The notes beneath the pieces were generated by a model. That model worked only from the letters and a program-made list of their open reading frames with translations. It did no database searches and had not been told where the DNA came from. A stretch of DNA of 11,336 bases from CAZGVW01 sp964529265. GTDB taxonomy: Bacteria > Planctomycetota > Phycisphaerae > Phycisphaerales > UBA1924. Shown here one piece after another: positions 1 through 6,512 of the stretch (the first letter of the stretch is position 1; the number at the start of each line of letters is the position of its first letter). The DNA lies in NCBI GenBank assembly GCA_964529265.1, contig CAZGVW010000145.1, positions 1 through 11,336 of the forward strand, read 5' to 3'. A program made the position numbers and the translations under genes.

Positions 1-1
1 C

Positions 2-1138
2 ATGTCCGCGCCATTCGTTCAGCGCCCGATGGTCAGTGTGCTCACGCCCACGTGCGGCAGACCGGCGATGCTGCGCGAAGCGGTGGAGAGTGTCCTCGCC
101 CAGTCATTGGACGACTGGGAACTGCTCATCAGCGACGACGAACCCTCCCCCGGAACCCCCGGAAAAGGCTGGCTCGTCGCGCAGGAACTCGCAGGCCTCG
201 ATCCGCGCATCCGCGCCATGAAGAACCCCGGCGAGCGCGGCCAGCGCGGAAACATGAACGCGCTCATCCACGCCGCCCGCGGCGAGTGGATCAAGCCCCT
301 CTACGATGACGATGCGCTGGCGCCCGACTGCCTCGAGCGCATGCTCGCCGCGGTTCACGCTGCAGATTCATCCCGCACATCGGGCGAGGCCCCGGTGGCC
401 CTCGCGCGATGCCTCGCCTTCCGGCGCACCGGCGATCGCCCCCCGCGCCCCGAGCGCCGCGGCTTCCGCGCTCCGGTGGAGCGATTGCGAGCCGCGGATG
501 CGCTCCTGGCGATGTTCATGCAGGACGTGGATCTCGGAACCCCCACCCAGACGCTCGTCCGCCGCGCCTCCGCGCTCCGGGCGCCCATGGAAGATGCGCA
601 CGGACTCGTGAGCGGCGTGGACTCGTGGTGGTACGTGCGACTGCTCGATCACGGAGATGCTCTTCTCGTGAACGAGCCCCTCACCACGCTGCGCCAAGGT
701 TCGCACGAGACCATCACCAGCCGCATGACCAATAGTGCGCTCGACGCCGAGTTCGCAACTTTGCGCCACCTCATCCACCAGCGCCTGCGCGACCGCAACG
801 CGCCTTCGCTCGAGACTTCTCTGGCGCAACTCGAACTCATCCGCGCTGCGCATGACCTGCGCTCCGGTCGGATGAGGGTCGCCATTGACCGCGCGGCAAG
901 GGTCCGAAATCCACGGGCGTGGCGCCTCTTTCTCCGCTGGGCCGCCCGCCGCGCCGCCCCGGGCCTCTTCGAACTCGTGCGGCGAACGCCGGTCCGCGAA
1001 GCGGCTCGAACCGCGCCGCCTCGCGCGGCGTACCCACGGCGGGAAGGCGCTTCCTTCCGCGAGCGCGATTCGGCCGCCGCGGCGCCTCACCACCAGCCGA
1101 GGCAGGCGGAGCGCGCCGTCGCCGCGGACGTCTCGTAA
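2..1138 (+). CDS. GT2-family (GT-A fold) glycosyltransferase
   Basis: Probable inverting glycosyltransferase that moves a sugar from a nucleotide-sugar donor at the cytoplasmic face of the membrane. Seen: an N-terminal nucleotide-binding strand VSVLTPTCGR (residues 11-20), an acidic SDDE at 44-47, the metal-binding DxD-type motif as LYDDDAL (DDD at 102-104), and VDSWWYVRLLDHGD (206-219) in the position of the acceptor/catalytic-base region of family 2. The last 70 or so residues are Arg/Ala/Pro-rich and do not look like a fold. There are 378 residues from the first ATG, one base into the window, so the true start could lie upstream; Met10 is an alternative. There are 21 bases between this stop and the next start, so it is probably the first visible gene of the glycan cluster. 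The sugar and acceptor cannot be read from the sequence. Confidence 0.87.
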   Translation: MSAPFVQRPMVSVLTPTCGRPAMLREAVESVLAQSLDDWELLISDDEPSPGTPGKGWLVAQELAGLDPRIRAMKNPGERGQRGNMNALIHAARGEWIKPLYDDDALAPDCLERMLAAVHAADSSRTSGEAPVALARCLAFRRTGDRPPRPERRGFRAPVERLRAADALLAMFMQDVDLGTPTQTLVRRASALRAPMEDAHGLVSGVDSWWYVRLLDHGDALLVNEPLTTLRQGSHETITSRMTNSALDAEFATLRHLIHQRLRDRNAPSLETSLAQLELIRAAHDLRSGRMRVAIDRAARVRNPRAWRLFLRWAARRAAPGLFELVRRTPVREAARTAPPRAAYPRREGASFRERDSAAAAPHHQPRQAERAVAADVS

Positions 1139-1159
1139 CCCCGAGGTACCATCCCGAGC

Positions 1160-2554
1160 ATGACGCCTTCGCGCGAAGGTCGGCCCCTCGCGGCGCTTGC
1201 GCCCGCTCTGCTCCTCTGCGCGATCTTCGCGCTCCTCGTCTGGCCCGCGGCATACAGCGGGCGCGGCGCCACGAGCGAAGCCAAGGACCAGATGCGCTTC
1301 CACGCGCCCGCGGTCGAGCAGATGGCCGAGCAGTGGCCGCGCCCCGACGTTTCGGACTATTCTTCCGCCACCACGCCCGGGTACCACCTCGCGATGGCCG
1401 CGGCTCGGCGGTTCGTCACCGAGGACTGGCGCGCCCTCCAGATCATCTCGAGCCTGTTCAGCCTCGGCCTGGTCCTGGTCGTGTGGCGCTGCGCCGCCCT
1501 GTTCGTTGGGCGCTGGCCCGCGTTCGCGCTCGCCGCGCCGCTCCTCTTCTGCCCATACTTCCTGGGCGGCGCCATCTGGCTCGTCACCGACAACGCGGCC
1601 CTCCTCTTCGTGGCCCTCGCCCTCGGCGGCGCGGCCATGATCCCGCCCACCCCCGTCCGCGCCGCGCGCTGGGCCCTCTACGCCACGATCGCCGTCCTCG
1701 TCCGTCAGATTCATCTCTGGGTCGCCGCGCCCGTCGGCGCTGCGATTCTCCTCATGAGTCCCCTCGGCGCCCGCGCACCGCGCTCGATCGTGCTCCCACC
1801 GCACCTGCGCACCGGCTGGGCGCGAACGATTCTCGCCGCGGCCGCGCTCGCCGGCCCTTTCATCGTCGTCGGCGCCTTTGTCGCCCTCTGGGGCGGCCTG
1901 ACGCCGCCGAGCCTCAGCGCGATTCACGAGCAGGAAGTGGCCGGCGCCAACCCGATGCAGTTCGCGCTCGCTCTGGCGCTCTTCGGCGCTTTCGGCGCGT
2001 TCTTCCTCACGTGCTTCGCTCGGTCATGGCGCGAAGCGCTGCGCATCGACCGCGCCACCATCGCCGCCGCGCTCACCGGCGCCGCCCTCGCGCTCGTCTT
2101 CCCGACTTCCTACGACATGGCCCATGGCCGCTGGGGCGGCCCGATCTGGGAACTCGTGCGCCGGCTCCCGGATGTCGCCGACCGCTCCATCGTTTTCCCG
2201 CCCCTCGCGGCCCTGGGCGGCGTCATCATCATCCGCGCCTGGCGCGCCGCCTCAGCCGCGGGCCGCGCTCGCGAAGCCGCGATCCTGCTCTTCGGCCTTC
2301 TCGCCTGGACCGCCGCCCAATCCGCGACCACCCTCGCCTTTCAGCGCTACTTCGAGCCCATGCTGCTCATCCTCCTCGCGTGGCTCGCCGCGCTGGCCAT
2401 CGGCCGTTCCGCGGCCGGAACCGGTCCGGTAAGCCCGAAACATCAGCTCATCCGCCTCTCCGGCCCGCTCACACTCGCACTCATCGAACTCACCCTCTCG
2501 GGCGCGACGCTGTACCGGTCGATACTGTCCGGCGAGACGCTTCCCACGCCATGA
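1160..2554 (+). CDS. ALG10/DIE2-like polytopic GT-C glycosyltransferase
   Basis: Multi-pass membrane protein of 464 residues, about 10 hydrophobic segments, the first at about 10-33. From memory its motifs run in the order and context of eukaryotic ALG10 (the Dol-P-Glc glucosyltransferase that adds the last glucose to the N-glycan precursor). They are a luminal-loop acidic motif D43 with FHAP at 47-50 (human DEIFHLP), SATTPGYH at 69-76 (human ITTLPGLY), VTDNAALLF at 142-150 (human TEAGSMFF), LVRQIHLW at 180-187 (human FRQTNIIW), a WGGL...IHE stretch at 244-257 (human NGGI...SHE), and RYFEP at 396-400 (human RYFILP). This predicts a lipid-phosphate-sugar donor and an extracytoplasmic acceptor. 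It overlaps the DprE1-like gene by ATGA, so its donor may be polyprenyl-phosphoryl-arabinose or a similar lipid sugar (inference). A GAGG at 1143-1146 is a weak, distant ribosome site. The fallback call is an unassigned GT-C/ArnT-like enzyme. Confidence 0.72.
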   Translation: MTPSREGRPLAALAPALLLCAIFALLVWPAAYSGRGATSEAKDQMRFHAPAVEQMAEQWPRPDVSDYSSATTPGYHLAMAAARRFVTEDWRALQIISSLFSLGLVLVVWRCAALFVGRWPAFALAAPLLFCPYFLGGAIWLVTDNAALLFVALALGGAAMIPPTPVRAARWALYATIAVLVRQIHLWVAAPVGAAILLMSPLGARAPRSIVLPPHLRTGWARTILAAAALAGPFIVVGAFVALWGGLTPPSLSAIHEQEVAGANPMQFALALALFGAFGAFFLTCFARSWREALRIDRATIAAALTGAALALVFPTSYDMAHGRWGGPIWELVRRLPDVADRSIVFPPLAALGGVIIIRAWRAASAAGRAREAAILLFGLLAWTAAQSATTLAFQRYFEPMLLILLAWLAALAIGRSAAGTGPVSPKHQLIRLSGPLTLALIELTLSGATLYRSILSGETLPTP

Positions 2555-4008
2555 GCACGCTGCCCACAGACAAAGACCGCTCGCCGATCGCGGGGCGGAT
2601 CGCGCCCGCGCCCCCGGCCCCGGCCCCACCCGCGCCCTCCGCGCCGGGCGCCGTCGTGCAGCGCCTCGCTGGCTACAACAATCACCCCGTGCAGGAGTGC
2701 CGGGTCTTCCGGCCGGAGCGCCGCCGCGATCTGCCCGCGATCCTCAACGCTTCGTCCGAACTCGGCGGCCTCATCCCGCGCGGCCTCGGCCGCGCCTATG
2801 GCGATTGCGCACTCAATCAGAACGGCTGCGTCTCATCGCACGTCCGGATGAACCGGTTCGTTTCGTTCGATGAGTCCACCGGCGAACTCGAAGCCGAAGG
2901 CGGCGTCTCCTTCGCCGAAATCATCGAGTGCCTGCTCCCACGCGGCTTCTTCCTCCCCGTTTCGCCCGGCACCAAGTTCGTCACGCTCGGCGGTGCGATC
3001 GCCAACGACGTTCACGGCAAGAACCACCATCGCGATGGCTCGATCGCCAACTTCATCACTGAGATCACGCTCCTCACCGGCGCCGGGCGCCTCCTCACCT
3101 GCTCCCGCGAGCACGACCCCGACGCCTTCCACGCCACGCTCGGCGGGATGGGCCTCACGGGCATGATCGTGAGCGCCCGCCTCCGCCTCCGCCGCGTCGA
3201 ATCCGCCTTTTTCCGCGTCCACACCGAGCGCGCCCGCGACCTCGACGATGCGCTGGATCGCTTCGCGCGAACCGATCGCGATCATCACTATTCCGTCGCC
3301 TGGATCGATTGCCTCGCCTCCGGCGGCGCCCTCGGGCGCTCCGTCCTCATGCAGGGCGACCACTGCCCCGCCGCCGACCTGCCCGAATCGCTTCGCGATC
3401 GCCCCCTGCAGCCGCGCCTCCCCCGCAAGCACACCGTTCCCCTCAACTTCCCTTCGTTCGCGCTCAATCCGCTGTCGATGCGCGCCTTCAACTCGCTCTA
3501 CTACGCCCGCCAGCGCGATCGCGTCTCCATCCAGCCGTACGATTCCTTCTTCTACCCCCTCGACGCCATCCTCCACTGGAACCGCCTCTATGGCCGCCGC
3601 GGCTACCTCCAGCACCAGTGCGTCCTGCCGCCGGAACGCGCCCGCGACGGCCTCGTCGAACTGCTCGAAGCGCTCTCGAAATCCGGCCGCGCATCATTCC
3701 TCGCCGTCCTCAAGCGATTCGGCCCGCAGAGCGACGGGATGCTCTCCTTCCCGCGCGAAGGCGTCACGCTCGCGCTCGATCTGCCAAATCGCGGCTCAAC
3801 AACCCTCGACTTCGTCCGCGGATTGCACGATGTGGTCCTCAAGCACCGCGGCCGCATCTATGCCGGCAAGGATTCCTGCCTCACCGCCGCGCCGTTCGCC
3901 GCGATGTACCCCCGCCTCGATGAGTTCCGCCGCGTGAAGCAGCGCCTCGATCCGGATGGCCTCCTCACCTCCTCCCTCGCGCGACGCCTGGAGATCGTCG
4001 AATCATGA
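2551..4008 (+). CDS. dprE1: DprE1-like decaprenylphosphoryl-ribose 2'-oxidase (FAD)
   Basis: FAD-linked oxidase, 485 residues. In mycobacteria DprE1 oxidises the 2'-OH of polyprenyl-phosphoryl-ribose to the keto intermediate, which DprE2 then reduces to the arabinose epimer. Seen: the FAD/PP loop IPRGLGRAYGD (75-85), GTKFVTLGGAIAND (140-153), the family signature HGKNHH (155-160), a substrate-domain core, and the C-terminal YAGKDSC (437-443) whose Lys440 matches catalytic Lys418 of M. tuberculosis DprE1, followed by MYPRLDEF and LARRLE. The position of Cys387, the covalent benzothiazinone target, is Ala408 (GVTLALDLP). Residues 18-33 are a Pro/Ala-rich linker absent from the mycobacterial enzyme. 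The start at 2551 is chosen because ATGA overlaps the previous stop; the frame stays open far upstream, but that part is shadow. It overlaps dprE2 by ATGA. Confidence 0.88.
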   Translation: MSTLPTDKDRSPIAGRIAPAPPAPAPPAPSAPGAVVQRLAGYNNHPVQECRVFRPERRRDLPAILNASSELGGLIPRGLGRAYGDCALNQNGCVSSHVRMNRFVSFDESTGELEAEGGVSFAEIIECLLPRGFFLPVSPGTKFVTLGGAIANDVHGKNHHRDGSIANFITEITLLTGAGRLLTCSREHDPDAFHATLGGMGLTGMIVSARLRLRRVESAFFRVHTERARDLDDALDRFARTDRDHHYSVAWIDCLASGGALGRSVLMQGDHCPAADLPESLRDRPLQPRLPRKHTVPLNFPSFALNPLSMRAFNSLYYARQRDRVSIQPYDSFFYPLDAILHWNRLYGRRGYLQHQCVLPPERARDGLVELLEALSKSGRASFLAVLKRFGPQSDGMLSFPREGVTLALDLPNRGSTTLDFVRGLHDVVLKHRGRIYAGKDSCLTAAPFAAMYPRLDEFRRVKQRLDPDGLLTSSLARRLEIVES

Positions 4009-4751
4009 GCAGCGGCGCACTCCTCATCGTCGGCGCCACGTCGCCCATCGCCCGCTCAGCCGCGGAGCGCCTCGCCGCGCGTGGCGAGGTACTCATCCTC
4101 GCCGCACGCGACATCGAAGAACTCCGCCTCATCGCGCAGGACATCCGCATCCGCTTCAACACCGAAGTTCGCGAAATCCCCTTCGACGCCCGCAACCCCG
4201 ACAGCGCCGATTCGCTCATCGATCGCGCCGAAGCGGCCTGCGCCGGCGAACTCGCCGGCCTCTACGTCTTCCACGGCGATGTCGGCTCGCACGAGCGCGC
4301 CCTCGCCGATCCCGACGCCGCGGCAGGCATCATCGAAACCAACTACCTCTCCGTCGTCCGCCTGCTCACCCCCGCCGCCAACCGCTTCGAAGAGCGCCGC
4401 CGCGGATTCATCTGCGTCGTCTCCTCCGTCGCGGGCGACCGCGGCCGGCAGAGCAACTACGTCTATGGCGGCGCCAAGGCGGGCCTCTCCGCGCACATCC
4501 AGGGCCTCCGCAACCGCCTGCACAAGGCCGGCGTGCCCGTCACCGATGTCAAGCCCGGCTTCGTGGACACCGCCGCCATCTACGGCCGCGAAGGCCTCTT
4601 CCTCGTCGCCTCGCCGCAGCGCGTCGCGAAATCCATCGTCCGCGCCGCCGACCGCGGGCGCAACATCGTCTACACGCCCTGGTTCTGGCGCTTCATCATG
4701 CTCGCCGTGCGGCTGATCCCCGAGCCCCTGTTCAAGCGGATGAGCATGTAG
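4005..4751 (+). CDS. dprE2: DprE2-like SDR: keto-pentose lipid reductase
   Basis: Short-chain dehydrogenase/reductase, 248 residues, the usual length. Expected to reduce the 2'-keto lipid-linked pentose from the DprE1 partner with NAD(P)H, giving polyprenyl-phosphoryl-arabinose. Seen: an atypical glycine-rich loop VGATSPIA (9-16; mycobacterial DprE2 has GGTSEIG), N113 in ETNYLS, catalytic Ser141 in VVSSVAG, and the Tyr154-xxx-Lys158 pair in NYVYGGAK. The C-terminus, VYTPWFWRFIMLAVRLIP (222-239) then a basic LFKR, parallels the membrane-associating tail of mycobacterial DprE2, which points to that subfamily rather than a generic SDR. The start ATG lies in the ATGA overlap with dprE1, so translation is probably coupled. 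It is the last gene of the cluster; a tRNA gene on the other strand follows. Confidence 0.85.
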   Translation: MSSGALLIVGATSPIARSAAERLAARGEVLILAARDIEELRLIAQDIRIRFNTEVREIPFDARNPDSADSLIDRAEAACAGELAGLYVFHGDVGSHERALADPDAAAGIIETNYLSVVRLLTPAANRFEERRRGFICVVSSVAGDRGRQSNYVYGGAKAGLSAHIQGLRNRLHKAGVPVTDVKPGFVDTAAIYGREGLFLVASPQRVAKSIVRAADRGRNIVYTPWFWRFIMLAVRLIPEPLFKRMSM

Positions 4752-4828
4752 TCGCGGCTCCGCGGATTCCGTGCGGGCCCGTGAACCGCGCCCGCCCCGC
4801 GGCCGACTCCATCTTCGCTCCAATCCAA

Positions 4829-4902
4829 AGGCCGCGGTGGGATTCGAACCCACGAATAACGGATTTGCAATCCGTCCCCTTGGACCACTTGGGTACGCGG
4901 CC
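4829..4902 (-). tRNA. tRNA-Cys (anticodon GCA)
   Basis: Complete cloverleaf on the minus strand. The acceptor stem GGCCGCG (4896-4902) pairs with CGCGGCC (4830-4836). The anticodon stem ACGGA/TCCGT closes the loop TTGCAAA with anticodon GCA at 4866-4868. The T stem GTGGG/CCCAC encloses TTCGAAT (4842-4848), and a short CCC/GGG D stem is present. The discriminator (4829, read as U73) is U, the main identity element of tRNA-Cys. CCA is not encoded; the bases after U73 are TTGG, so CCA would be added after transcription. It sits alone between two plus-strand operons. Confidence 0.97.
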
Positions 4903-4948
4903 ATCTCGGCGACTCGCGCCGGGCGCCTCTTCGTCACGGCGCGGGCCT

Positions 4949-4977
4949 ATTCTTGCCCTCTCCCCGGGGGTTTGCAA
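4949..4977 (-). promoter_or_regulatory. Candidate promoter of tRNA-Cys
   Basis: On the minus strand, TTGCAA (4972-4977) is followed after 17 bases by AAGAAT (4949-4954), a fair match to sigma-70 -35/-10 boxes at ideal spacing. Transcription would start near 4942, leaving a 5' leader of about 40 bases before the mature tRNA. Only this position and spacing support it; no transcript data are visible. Confidence 0.35.
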
Positions 4978-5105
4978 CAGGGATGCGCACGCTTTCACCA
5001 ACGGACCGGAAACTTCGCCCCGAGGCGACTCCAGACGCCCTCCCGCTCGAACACCAGGCCCGCACTACACTTCCTCCCCCTTGCCCCGCCGACGCGCCCT
5101 CCGCC
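4978..5105. other. Upstream region of the efflux operon, no gene seen
   Basis: Together with the tRNA, this fills the 354 bases between dprE2 and the adaptor gene. I see no gene, repeat or strong terminator here. The only promoter-like element for the plus strand is TACACT at 5066-5071, a loose -10 match about 35 bases before the adaptor start, with no convincing -35 box. The open reading frame of the adaptor gene extends back through this stretch, but its residues (Pro/Arg/Thr-rich) do not resemble a signal or a domain. Confidence 0.4.
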
Positions 5106-6512
5106 ATGTCCACGAACTCGAAACGCCGTCCCGCCCGAGTCTTCGCGCTCATCGTGCGCGCCCTCCTCGGCGTCGTCATCCTCGCGATCTCCCTCGCGAT
5201 CTTCAGCGTCCTCGTCGCCACGCGCCGCGAGCCCCCGCGCGTTCCCGAGCGCGAGCACGTCCGCACCGTGCGCGTCATGGAGGCCGCGCCCGTCGAACTC
5301 GCGCGCGAGTGGGAGGGCTTCGGCACGGCCCGCGCCCTCGACCTCGCCGATCTCTCCGCCGAAGTCTCCGGCGTCGTCATCGAGCGCCCCGCGCGCATCC
5401 TCCCGGGCGCGCGCATCGAAGAGGGCGAACTCATCATCGCCCTCGCCCCTTCCGAGTACGAGCAGCGCCTCGCCCGCGCCCAGGGCCTCGTCTCCTCGCT
5501 CTCCTCCGAACTCGAAGGCCTCGCCGTCGAGGAAGAGTCGCTCAAGGAATCCGTCCGCCTCGCCGCCGAAGCCACCAGCCTCACCCAGTGGGAACTCGAG
5601 CGCCTCAAAGCCGCGGAAGCCCGCGGCGCCGCGCAGGCTGCCGAGATCAAGCGCCTCTCCCGCGAACTCACCCGCATCCAGCGCGAAGAAGAGGACCTCC
5701 GCCAGCGCTTCCTCCTCATTCCCACGCGCCGACAGCGCCTCATCGCCCAGATCAACCTCGAAGAAGCCGGCGCCGCCCTCGCCGATATCGACCTCCGCCG
5801 CACCCGCATCACCGCCCCCATCTCCGGCTGGATCCAATCCCTCGACGCCGACCGCGGCGAGCGACTCGCCATCGGCCAGCCCGTCGCCCGCATCGTCAAC
5901 CTCGAGCGCATCGAGACCCCCATCCGCCTCCCCGTCTCCGCGCTCGGCTCCGTGCGCCTGGGCGACGAAGTCCTTCTTGAAGCCGATGGCGCCGGCACCG
6001 CGGAATGGCGCGGCAGCGTGAGCCGCATCTCCCCCGAGGCCGATGCGCAGACCCGCACCATCCTCGTCTTCGCCGAAACCAAACAGCGCGACGACCCCAC
6101 CGCCGGCGCCATGCTCCTGCCCGGCCGCTTCGTCACCGCGCGAGTGACGACCTCTGACGTCCACGCCCGCATCGTCGCGCCGCGCACCGCCGTCTCAGCC
6201 GATCGCGTCATGATCATCGACGACGCCGGCCGCGCCGCCCCGCGCCCCGTCCGCGTCGCCTATTTCATCGACGCCTCCTTCCCCGCGCTCGACCCCGCCG
6301 AAACCCAGTGGGCCGTCCTCGAATCCGGCGTCGAGCCCGGCGAGCGCATCATCATCTCCAACCTCGACGACCTCCCCGCCGGCGCCATGGTCGCCGCCGC
6401 CGAAGTTAACGGGAACGCCGCCCCCGCCCCCGCCCCGGGAAGCGCCGCCACGCGCATCACGCGCGATGGCGCAGCCGCGCCGGGTGATCCGATTCCGGGG
6501 GCGGGGCCATGA
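5106..6512 (+). CDS. RND efflux periplasmic adaptor (HlyD/MFP family)
   Basis: Membrane fusion protein that links an inner-membrane RND pump to an outer-membrane channel. Seen in 468 residues: a short basic N-terminus, one membrane anchor (about 12-37), and a first lipoyl half-motif around 80-115 (ADLSAEVSGVVIE...GELIIAL). A long coiled coil at about 115-225, rich in E/R/L heptads, makes the alpha hairpin. The second lipoyl half (233-262) reads TRITAPISGWI...GERLAIGQPV. Beta-barrel and membrane-proximal domains follow (265-430), including LLPGRFVTARV at 337-347. An Ala/Pro/Gly-rich tail runs from 435 to 468. There is no lipobox, so the anchor is a TM helix rather than a lipid. The start at 5106 is chosen because the TM anchor follows directly; earlier in-frame ATGs (4953, 4983) add 51 or 41 unstructured residues. 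It overlaps the pump gene by ATGA. Confidence 0.9.
   Translation: MSTNSKRRPARVFALIVRALLGVVILAISLAIFSVLVATRREPPRVPEREHVRTVRVMEAAPVELAREWEGFGTARALDLADLSAEVSGVVIERPARILPGARIEEGELIIALAPSEYEQRLARAQGLVSSLSSELEGLAVEEESLKESVRLAAEATSLTQWELERLKAAEARGAAQAAEIKRLSRELTRIQREEEDLRQRFLLIPTRRQRLIAQINLEEAGAALADIDLRRTRITAPISGWIQSLDADRGERLAIGQPVARIVNLERIETPIRLPVSALGSVRLGDEVLLEADGAGTAEWRGSVSRISPEADAQTRTILVFAETKQRDDPTAGAMLLPGRFVTARVTTSDVHARIVAPRTAVSADRVMIIDDAGRAAPRPVRVAYFIDASFPALDPAETQWAVLESGVEPGERIIISNLDDLPAGAMVAAAEVNGNAAPAPAPGSAATRITRDGAAAPGDPIPGAGP

Noticed and set aside
368..1927. 519-residue minus-strand open frame
   Set aside because: Antisense to two genes with clear families; Gly/Arg/Glu-rich composition without motifs.
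919..2550. Long in-frame upstream extension of the DprE1-like gene
   Set aside because: It lies out of frame across the GT2 end and the whole ALG10-like gene, and its translation is Arg/Pro-rich with no domain. The ATG at 2551 fits the DprE1 N-terminus and the ATGA coupling.
4752..4828. Possible terminator after dprE2
   Set aside because: Only short GC-rich self-complementary stretches (CGCGG/CCGCG type) with no T run; too common in this composition to call.
4953..5105. Earlier start for the adaptor gene
   Set aside because: It would place 51 unstructured residues before the membrane anchor and cover the tRNA promoter region. The ATG at 5106 gives a normal adaptor N-terminus.
3956..5980. 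674-residue plus-strand open frame
   Set aside because: It crosses the SDR gene, the tRNA and the adaptor gene in another frame and is almost only Arg, Pro and His, a shadow of C-rich codons.
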